Source: Orthonyx spaldingii (taxonomy: Eukaryota; Chordata; Aves; Passeriformes; Orthonychidae). From it: a stretch of DNA of 64,000 bases. The notes under the pieces were generated by a model. The model searched no databases and was not told the origin of the DNA. It saw only the letters and a list, made by a program, of their open reading frames with translations. A program made the translations under genes and the position numbers. Location: contig VZTJ01000242.1 in the NCBI GenBank assembly GCA_013397795.1, positions 1,073,810 through 1,137,809 on the forward strand. The letters run 5' to 3'. Positions 54,355 through 64,000 of the stretch are shown piece after piece; the first letter of the stretch is position 1, and every line of letters starts with the position of its first letter.

Positions 54355-57300
54355 TTTTTTCTTTTTTTTTTGAAGTGCTCAGACTTGAAACAGATAAGAA
54401 AAAAAACCTAAGGCAGTGATTTAAGTTCCAAAGTAGTATTAGGAATGTATTGCAGGCTATGATATATGTAATTGAAAATCTATAAATACATCAGGCTGAT
54501 GCTGGCTAAATCAAAGCCAGGTTTACTTCTATTACTGGTAATCTTTGGAGTGGTCTTGCTCTCTCTCCACTCCCACACCCTCATCCCTTGCGACAGAAAA
54601 TTGCACATTTCTTTTAATGAAATTAGAGCTGCAAATACCACCATGTGTGTAATTTTAGCAACACTAATTCTTTAAATTAAATCCAGAGTAGTAAACTAAA
54701 CAAACCGAATGAAAAATTGCACTGGCAGATATGACCATGAAGGTGAAGAGGGGGAGAGGGGCACATTCTACTTGCTTAGGAGCAGAGAGATATTTCCAGA
54801 CAATTTCTTCAGAAAATGAATGCTATGCAGTAACAATGTGTATGTCCCAGCAGTTCCAACATGTTTTGAATGTGTTGGCCAGTTACAAGCCAGTTTGAAG
54901 AGGAGGAGAGATCTCTGTGATAATGACATTACCCGGTCCTAGGAGGGAGGTGGAGAAGTCTCGACTGACTCTCCTGCTGAGGAGAGGGCTTATGTGAAGT
55001 GCAACTGAACCCACACAGGAGACACACTGGAATATGTGCTTTGTTCTTTCCATTGCTCAAGGAATGGCTTGGTTTTCCAGAAGTAGACAACCAGATGTTC
55101 CCAGATGTGTCCAGACTGTGAGAGAACATGGAAGTATTGTCAGCCAATGAGGATTTTCAGTCAGTCAAGACTTCTGGGAGGACATCAGCTCTTTTCCTGG
55201 CACAGCTCATTCTACCTCTTCCACCCCGGCAAAAAAGAGATTGGCCAAGGATGAGGAACCAAGGCACTTGTCATCTGCAGAAAATTTTCATTTTACTATC
55301 CCCAGGGGAGAAAATGATTCTTTACCCTCAGAACTTCAAAATGCCATGCTGCAGTAGCAACAAGTTGTGGTGGGACAGTGGGGTGAGAGCTCTGTGCAGT
55401 GTGGTGAGGTGAAGGGATGCTGTGCAGAGCTGTCAGGGATGTGGAAAACACATAAACACTTAGCAACTGATATCCCATGGCAAGGAGGTCTGCCCACTAC
55501 CAGCTAGGTCACTCACTTGGCTGCAAACACCAGTCTGTCCCTCCAGCCTGTCTTGCATGCCCAGAGTGAGCTGCTGAGCACACTGTGCTCTGCAAGCTCT
55601 GTGCGAAGCACCATTTGCCTCCAGAAACTGAAGGGTATGAGCAACATTGATTTACATGAAGTGGTGTTTCATTCTGGAGCTTTTCTGCCCCTTTTTGGCT
55701 TTTGTGTAGCTGATGAATTATTTAGTAAACCACTGGCTGTCTTAAGAAAACTGCTTTGACTGCATGTGTCCACTAAGATGATCTGGTGACATTCAAGAAC
55801 AAAAGCAATTTAGAGAGGGAGAAATACCAGAATAGGCTCTTAGTAAGTCTAGAAATATTCACAGTGCAGGCCTTGCATTGAGATCAGAACATTGCACAAT
55901 GAATAAATTGTGGCTGACATTTGATCAGTGACTCATTTTCCAAGTATTTGGAGAGGAAGTATTGATCCCAGTGTGCTGGAAAAACCCAAACACTTTGATA
56001 GAAAATGCCTATTTTAATGTAGCCTTTCAGAGGGTGGGATGGGGGAGGAAATAAAGAAAAAACTACTTGGTATCTTTTTGTTATGGCTGCTGGTATATTC
56101 TTGACATTCATTCTGGACTATCATCCCAAATTTGCAAATATATTCCTCTCATTCTCGCATTCTTTTTTTTTGGTTGACAGTGGCTTTATTGCTTGATATT
56201 TACTTGTATGTAAATAGATTTGGAGCAGATGACTGAGACTGCCCTTGAAGTTAAATATCATCTAAGTACACAAGAGTAATAACAGGGTGTGAAACTAGGG
56301 AGATTATAATAAAACATCTTATTATAAAATAGATCTTACATTATTGAAATTAAGACAGCTTTGGACCCTGTCAATGCTCTTATTTAGGCTGCCCTCAGCC
56401 AGGTGGTTGATGATCTGGATGCACTGTAATGATGATAAACCAAGCATAGAATATTGTGAGTGATAAGCCATGCTTCTACTCATGGGTAAGGTCAGGTCTC
56501 TGCTGCCGCCTGCCACGAGAGTCAAAAGCAATCAAGTCTCTGAGGGAGATGTGGAATGTGATCATCCCTACTTTAGATTTTTTGGGAAACTTCTGTTTTC
56601 TCTGCTGAGCACCCTGTTATCAGTGTTGTGGAGGGGAAAGTCCATCTCCTCACCATCTGCACTACAAGGGAACTCTGATGAGATTCCCTAATTTTCTGCC
56701 TCCCTTTTGAAAGCTGGAGCAGGAGAAGGGATTTGGGCTGGATGTCGTTGGCATGGATGTCCAGGTACACACTCTGTGATCCCTGGAGAAAGGTCTGGCT
56801 GATCAGGTAGCTAGTCTTCACTGGCACAGAATTCTGCTCTGTGGGCTTCTTCCACTGTCCATACCCTTATCTTCACTTCTCAGTAGAAAGTCCTTGTATT
56901 CTGTGTCAGGGTGAGTGAGGTGTCCCAGCAACTCTTTCTGTTTTGTCTACAACAGATGTATCCTTTTGTGTTCAATCCATGCCACAGAGAGGGCTGTTGA
57001 AGAGATAGCCCTTCATACCTGGCTTCTGATGCTATCCTGTTGTATTCCTGTCTTTACAGAGGAAAGCTTGAAGCCAGGAAGGTCATCAGAAAACCGTGCT
57101 AGGTTTGGGAACCAAAGTAGCAATGGAGATTAATAATATGTAGACAAAGTTAATCCAGAGCCCATGGAGTTTAAGAAAAATTACATGCTTTTCCTTCCTT
57201 CAGACAGGGACTGCAAACCTTTGTGTACCACAGGAAACCTCTGTCACTCCTTGACTTTGACATGACTGCTGTCTGTACTATGCCACCTGTTAGCTCCCTT

Positions 57301-60300
57301 GAGAAGAGCAGCACTAGTGTGGAGTCTTGCAGGATGGATATTTAGCATGCAGCATCCAGAATGCCATCACCCCTCTCTTATTCAAATACTGTTACAAAAC
57401 CTCTGTTTTGTGCACCTCTGAGAGCTGAAACAGTGTGGTAATTTCATTGTTTCACAGGTGAATATGAGAAGCCACCAAGTGAATCAGTCAAAATAGGCCC
57501 AAAAATAGCAAGGGCTCTTGTGGGGTATATATGGTGCTGCACTAGTCACAGGTGGTTTTTCTGCCCAACAAGTTTTTTTCTACTTGCCATTTTTGTACTT
57601 GCAGTTATTTTAAAACCCCTTCTCAGCTGGCAGATCTCTTTCATCATTTGGCAAGGAAGGGAAATCTTGGCATTTTCGAAGGAGAGCTGAAGGATGTGAA
57701 TAGGTTGGAATTACAGAACAGTGCTGTCTGCCAAAGAGCAGTACAGCCTTTAATCGTCCAACAAGTACTGTGTGCTTTATTGGAGAAATTAATATAAGAA
57801 ATTAAAAGTCTCTCTCCTCAAAAAAAAAAAAAAGGCGGGGGAGGGGGGAAGAAAGAAGACTATTTAATTTAAAAAGTGAGACTTCAGTGCCCACATCTAA
57901 TCCAGAAATAGCTTTGAGGTGAATAAAATACAGGCCAAGATCAAAGGTCTGTGATGAGGCAGCATTTTGTTCCTGTTGAGGGTATTATCTTGCATTTCCT
58001 TCAACATGCACTGTAGCATGTCAGGCTGCCAGGACCAGGCTGAGAACAGCCAAGCTCACCAATTGCCAGCAGTGCCCAGCAGTCAGACCGCTCTGCAGGT
58101 ACAGACAGCTTTTCACTGCTACAGTGAATGACTGCACCTTGCCCTCCAAATACAGATGGGTGGCTTGTGGCTGTGAAGAATAGAGCACTAAGGTAATGGG
58201 GAGGTTTGAGTGCTGGGCAACAGCTCTGCTTAGGGGGCTGGCAAAATTTTAGTCTTCTTACCTCTTTGCCTACTTTATACCTTTCTCTTTTAGTATAGTA
58301 CTTCATCTAGAGTGTTTTGTTCTTGATCAGTTTCTGCTGCAAAATTGAGTTGAGACAAGCCAGGAGCGAATGGCCTCCTCTAGTCGTCACTGCATGTACA
58401 GGTGTCACTGGGACACCATAGCAACTAGGGCTGTTAGAGTAATAACTCAGAATATGAGGCACAGTCTTGTTCTTCTCCCCTCTCCCAATGTGAGCAGTGG
58501 AGAAGTGGGATAACAGCCATTGTGTGAACTATTTTGCTAGCTGCAGGGAGTTTTCTGTGGCCTGCACCAAGGCGAGGGCAGAGCACAAAGATGCCTCAGT
58601 ATGCAAGAAGCATGGGTTGCGTGGGTGCAGGATCCCAAGTTCCCATCTCCACAATGTGTAGGAAGACATGCATGGATATCTTGCCGTGGAGGGAGGTCTG
58701 GCTCTTTGCCTAGAAATCATCTCTTCTTTCAGCGAGATGGTCACACACCAGGGCAGAAATGCTGAAGTTTGAACTCATATAGCCCCATGGAAAGGAAGTG
58801 CTTTTGCATGTGGGCACTGAATTTTCACAGCTGACATCATTAGTATAAAGACTCTGTCTGACAGTGCATTAACCAGTCTCTTTCCAGTGGAACAAAGGCT
58901 GGCATTTTAATGCACAGACATTTTTCTTTGGCTTGTCTTCAATGCTTAGCAGACTGGGAAACACCATGCAGCAAGTTTAGTGTGTTGCTGGGGCATTTAA
59001 ATTTTTTTTTTAAATCTTCCTGTCTCTGAAGATGAGAAACAGGGAGGAATCAAGGAATTAATTTAAAGTGAGTCCATCAGAAGACACTCAGCACAAGAAT
59101 AAACAAAAAAGATGATCTGGCCAAAGAAATTCCCTCTCCAGTTTGTAATTGAAGAAGAAACCATTCACTTGGCCAGGACTCCACTAAAATAATTTAATGG
59201 AAAATACACCCTCTCCCTTCTCTTGCACAATGTTTTGATAACTTTTTCTTTCTCTTTTTGTTATAACTCGGTCAAAAATTGTGATGTTCAGAAAAATATA
59301 TTCCATGCCAACTGACCAGTCTTCAGAAACTTATCTGAATCAGGCACAGCTTTGGCAAAAATATGGTCCATACACTGTTTTTCATGCAAGAAGACAGAAT
59401 TATGTTTTTCCCCCCATTTAATTTTGTCGATCCTGACTTTACTTTTCTCAGTTGACATTCCAGCTGGAGAAAGACAGAGCAACATTTCTGATCCAAAGGA
59501 CAGATACACATAAAAAGTTTAATGTGAAGTAGTGTGCGATTTGATGGGGGTGGTATTCACTTGGGAATAAAGGTGTCTTGATTTTCTCCACACTTTGCCA
59601 CTTACCTGCTGTATGATCTCAGGGAACCACTTTGCCCCCACATTTTTAGGTTTTTTTTTGTCCAATCACTTCATTTGTCTCACCAGGAAAGGTTCAGATC
59701 TGTCTGTTTGCAGGCTGTGTGCCACACTGGAACCCCAATTTCAGCAGGGATCTCATAGCATTGCTGCAGTGCACTGTATAGACAGATGCTGCAGAAGGAA
59801 CCTCACTGAGGCATGGAGCTCTCTCTCGTCACAATAACAACCAAAATATAAATCAGATGGTCTGAGAGCTGTCTCCAAACTGTCTGCACAGTTGAGGAAA
59901 GAGAGGTACCTCCAACACTGTCCACTCATCTAAGTCAGCTTTCTTTTGGTTGAATTGCAGACAATGTCTACATGTCTATGACCATGTAGACATGCATCAG
60001 GTGTCTTGTCTGGACGAGAGATAAGGCTACAGATGTTTCAAGTGAGACACAGGGACTCCAGCCCCATGAAACAACCTGATTCTGGGGTCAGAGAAGGAGA
60101 GGGAACAAGTACACATGTAGTGATGAAACTGACAAAAGGCACCTCTAACTACAGAGAAACATTAATTCAGTGATGGAATTCTTGTTGTCTGTGTTGTGTT
60201 ATTTTCTGCATATTTATGGTGTAACAGAACTTTCTCCTTGCTGTTAATGAAGTATAAGCAAATTCCTAAACCCTTTCAAAGTCTCAGGCTTGCCTGAGTG

Positions 60301-62930
60301 AGGAAATAATGAGCAGTAGAATGGACTCTTCTGTGTCTGGACTGCTTTCCTGGGAAACCTAATGTGATAAATGAACCTGTTGAATAAAGGTTAATTGCTA
60401 CCTGCAGAGTACTAAGATATTATATTGACGAAATTGTAGGTGCAAAAATCTAGAGTGAGCACAGAGCAGAACATTTTATCATTTTATGATACTATTCTCT
60501 TCTGGCTTTCTTTTTTGCTTTCAGTTTGAGAAGATGAAATTTTAGACATGTGAAAGAATCAAGAGAATTTTTCACCAGTTCACCTATCCATAACACAGGA
60601 TTTGCCTACGCAAGTCTATCACAATGAAAAAACCTTGCAGTAATGTCTTGATATACCCATATCACTGGAAACAGCCCGTGAGCTACATGATTTCACCATG
60701 AGTTAGTGCTTGCACAATTTAATAGTGATATCTTCTTTGCTTCCACATCACTCCTGTGGAAGTGATGTAATGGGCATTGCAGAGGTACTGCATTAAATGA
60801 AGTTTGCTCCTGAAATTTTGTTTAGTTTCCACTGTGGGTATGTTGTGTTTACCAGGTCTCTTCCTGATTTGCCACTGCAAGTGTTTTAAAAGTAATAATG
60901 CCAATTACAACTGATCACGCTGCATTTTCTGTTTAACATGACTGTGGAGGGCAGTGAAATATAGCTTGCTGGAAATGGCACATCCTATTTCACTGAGCGA
61001 GCACTACGAGGCATGTTGTTCTGCCGCTCTAGGTGATTTGATAAACTTGGTACAGAAGTGATTTGACAGCATCCAAAGAGATGTTTCTGAGAAACTTTCC
61101 CAGTTTCTCACAATCAGGAACAACACTTTTTCTTCTTAACACTGCCAACACAGTGCTGTTCAGTAAGCACATAGCTATCAGAAGATTGTGAAATCTCCCT
61201 CTGAATCTGGCTCATACAAGATGTAAATGATGGTGGAAAAGCCCAAATGTGGAGAATACCCAGAAAAGAGGTGCAGCTGGTGCATTACTGTCCCAGCCCT
61301 CACTCTGAGTAACAGCAGTACATAAAATCGTTCTGAGACCTGCTCAGAGAGCATAACAAGGATCCGGGCTGCTGAAAGCATCTGCCTTGTGTGTGTTTCA
61401 TATCCTCAGTGCCATCTGGTCAACCTCCAGCGTGCCCCCCAAAATGTGGCTCAGTGCTAGAAAGACATACGAAAATCCTGCTAGCACAGATGATGAAATT
61501 TCTGACACTTCCTTGTCTTGCCATCCATCGGAGTACGCATTCTTTCCCCTGAGGGGAGTGATGTCCAACATTGTGTCAGAGTTTCTGTGCTCCATCCTCC
61601 TTTGGGATGCTCCTGCACAGTTCTCAATTTTGGTTGAGGTTCTCAGGCTCCACAGAGGGATCCAGCTGTGGCTGATGTGAGCACAGCTGTATGAGAAGCA
61701 GATGGGCACAGACTGGAAGAAAACTTTCCCAAGCAGCATCCAAGCACAGGTACACCAAGCCAACAGGTTATTATCCTTGCATCAGCAAAACAACCAACAC
61801 ATGGTGGACTTGATTCACCTGGACTTGTTTGTGGTTCAGTTTTGTGCAACAAAGCAACAGAAGCACAGACAAATTCCTGCCTGGTATTTTCCTCTCTGTG
61901 TTAGGCATATCACAAAGCAAACACAGAAATAATTCACTTTGCTTCATATAGGAAAAATACTCATGTGAATTACCAGCTATCCAATATACTTTTTGTTGGT
62001 TTAATTTCAGATTTTCTGCAGCCTGTCTTTTTTCAGCCAGAGCTGCTATTGGGTGCATACAGAGCAGCATTTAACTGCTGCCGTATTTTCCCCACAATTA
62101 CACTAGAAACAAAAACTGTTTTCCATCCTATTAGATGCATGGCCTTGGCTTTAAAAAGTCATAGTTCAGATCAACAAGAGCCTCCTAAAATTCTAGCTAA
62201 GAATCACTTGGGCTTGCCAAAGTGTTCCGTTGAAGCTGAAATAAGAACAAGCTCAGGTTCGAGTAGTTTGTTTCATCTAGCTGTATGAAATATGTCAATA
62301 ATCTTGAACAAGATAAAATCCTGTGGCTAAATCCTAGACTATATGTGGCCTTAGCCTTATGTTGCTCAGAAAGGGCTTGATCCCAGCTGGTGGACATAGA
62401 CAGAACAATAATAGTATCCAGCTTTATCATAGCTGGGGAGCATATACATCCCCTTTGTTCTGGACATGCTGCCAATCAGGAGACCAGATCCACAGATTAA
62501 GTGCAGCTATACTGACAGCATGATACTGGAAAACAAAGATAATAACACCTAAATATTTATTAAGGAAAGTCTTACAGTATGTTCAGAAAAATATCCTTTT
62601 ATGCCACATGCATAAGGCATTTTGGCCACTTTTCTGCACACACAGTCCTATCCTGACTCTGCAACTGGTCCAAAGCAGGGCCAGGGATAACTGGAATGTT
62701 ACATTCTTGCAGAATCATAATCCATCAATTCTACTTGAAACAGAAGAAAAGAAATTTAAAGATAGTGAAGAGCTGGGATAACTAGGTGCAAGATTGTTTC
62801 TAATCTCTGGTTGTCAGTTTCATGTTGCTGGTTTTTGTGACTGTGCATAAGGAAGTTGTACAAGTCCTCCTGTCAGTAGTGCAGAGATGTTCAAATCACT
62901 GGTCCCATCTGTGAAAGACTCGATCCCAGT
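52832..62930. other. 10-kb gene-poor region
   Basis: No gene, CR1 or LTR recognised. It contains the (TC)n at 54297-54352, a short A-run at 57820-57833 and an 11-bp hairpin at 59964-59993. Some stretches may be conserved non-coding elements, but one sequence cannot show this. Confidence 0.5.
54297..54352. repeat. (TC)n microsatellite followed by T-rich run
   Basis: About 25 CT/TC dinucleotides with one G interruption, then poly-T to about 54373. Confidence 0.95.
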
Positions 62931-63357
62931 TGTCATGGGTTTGCCCAGGAAGGGTCAGTCTTGCACGTGACCTATGGTGCAGGAAGCAGTACACCTTGCT
63001 TCCTGAGAAACAGAGCCAGTGACCTGCTAGTTTTCAGTATTGATAAGTGTATAATCCAATTAAAAGTTGTTCCACCTCCAGGAAAAAACCCCATATTTAA
63101 GAGAGAGACACCTGAGAAAAAACCCTTTATTTCTTGTCCTGTTGCTGCCAGAGAAGCAAGTCCTGTGCTTCTCTTTCTGATAAGACTGGGCCCTTGCCCT
63201 CCCCCCTCACCCTCACAGAGGGGAGGAGGGGGGTTGGAAGGGAGTTTGAAGCAGCAGTGCAGCTGAGCGTGGGGGAGGACCCGGCCTGAGCTCCCTGGCT
63301 CGGATGCAGTTCAGCAGATATGCAGGGGCTGGGCCGGCTCCGTCTGACTCGGGCTGG

Positions 63358-63401
63358 GCCCTGCTTTATCACCTTGGGCCAGGCCGGTGATAAAGCAGGG
63401 C
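63358..63401. repeat. 16-bp perfect inverted repeat with 12-nt loop
   Basis: GCCCTGCTTTATCACC (63358-63373) is exactly complementary to GGTGATAAAGCAGGGC (63386-63401). In RNA it would form a stable hairpin. Confidence 0.95.
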
Positions 63402-63800
63402 ACCCCCACCCTGGGCCAAGCTGACTCCACTGGGCCGGGCCAGCTTTGCAGAGCGAGGCTAATGAGACGCTTGACTGCTTCTGCAGCCCGGCTCAGACTT
63501 TAAACAACCCTGCAAAGATCATGAGACTGTTGCAGAGGCCCGAGAAAAATGAACCCTTTCATTACCCAGATGAAACTTGCAGACACCCATCTTCCCCTGC
63601 ACAGACAGAAAAAGAGTGAAGACACCTACAGAAACATAGCATAGAGACTCAAAGTCAGTGAGAAAAGCAGAACTGATGCCTAGAGAAGAGGAGCATGAGG
63701 AGTGTTTCTATATAGAAGCTAGAAATTCTTCTGTGAAACCATGGTTGAGACTAAGCTAAAATATTCCCTGTAATATATGAGAAAATGGTCCAAGGGGGGA

Positions 63801-64000
63801 CATAACATTCTAACTGCAGCCAGTGCAGCCAGTGAGCTAAGACACCTGTGTAGAGATAAGTAGATACTGAAGTAATTACAGCCTGATAAGAAGTTTGAGC
63901 AGAGATAAAGAAGAAGCTGTGATCCAGATCCCTTGCCCTGGGGAATGGTCAAAGAAGACGTATGTTGCCAGTNCATAACATTCTAACTGCAGCCAGTGCA
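63801..64000. repeat. repeated segment with 173-bp spacing across an assembly N
   Basis: CATAACATTCTAACTGCAGC begins at 63801 and again at 63974, directly after N (63973), and the match runs to the window end. It is either a tandem repeat with a ~172-bp unit or overlapping contig ends left unmerged. Confidence 0.8.

Larger units (their letters stand above)
62931..64000 (+). mobile_element. probable ERV LTR and leader, incomplete at window end
   Basis: It starts TGTCATGGGTTTGCCC, a common avian LTR opening. A TATA-like CATATTTAAGAG (63092-63103) and a G+C-rich R/U5-like block containing a 16-bp perfect inverted repeat (63358-63401) follow. The rest is A/G-rich leader-like DNA without coding. 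Neither the right LTR end nor a primer binding site could be fixed, and no viral ORF is visible. It could be another kind of repeat. Confidence 0.42.

Noticed and set aside
59964..59993. 11-bp inverted repeat with 8-nt loop (ATGTCTACATG / CATGTAGACAT)
   Set aside because: Real, but isolated and without flanking structure of a miRNA or transposon; expected occasionally by chance.
61398..61763. Overlapping frames of 97-121 codons on both strands
   Set aside because: No family match; similar-length frames on opposite strands suggest chance.

Overview
The window is vertebrate nuclear DNA and almost certainly avian. Two split genes with GT-AG introns encode recognisable vertebrate proteins. The interspersed repeats are dominated by 5'-truncated CR1 LINEs and avian-type retroviral LTRs, with no Alu-, B1- or L1-like sequence noticed. 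The LTR types suggest a neoavian bird; that is inference.

Left part (1-7.6 kb): FNTA, the shared alpha subunit of protein farnesyltransferase and geranylgeranyltransferase I, on the minus strand. Exons 2-8 are intact with matching splice phases. Exon 1 is cut by an unresolved base (N at 7271) inside a GC-rich island, and the last exon lies left of base 1. Middle (11-22.9 kb): FUT10 (POFUT3), an ER protein O-fucosyltransferase, on the plus strand. A CpG-island 5' exon is followed by four coding exons that join in frame to a 475-residue protein, with a 3'UTR and poly(A) signals. The two genes are head to head, with about 3.6 kb between their islands.

Right part (23-64 kb): no intact protein gene was found. 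It holds a probable decayed leucine-rich-repeat pseudogene (25.4-26.2 kb), an orphan CpG-rich patch (31.3-31.6 kb), a 56-bp tandem duplication (27.5 kb), several CR1 copies, and LTRs. One long CR1 (36.6-39.9 kb) keeps pieces of ORF1 (coiled coil and esterase) and ORF2 (endonuclease, linker, start of RT). A solo LTR with a 5-bp target duplication has landed inside its ORF1. A second solo LTR with a 5-bp duplication lies in FUT10 intron 3. Two copies of another LTR family lie in FNTA intron 6 and at 51.8-52.8 kb. The right end (62.9-64 kb) looks like another LTR or ERV leader and runs into a second N, where sequence is repeated at 173 bp.

I found no evidence of a new biological system. The most useful observations are the nested transposons with defined boundaries, the divergent FNTA/FUT10 arrangement, the FUT10 uORFs, the probable LRR pseudogene and the assembly breaks.
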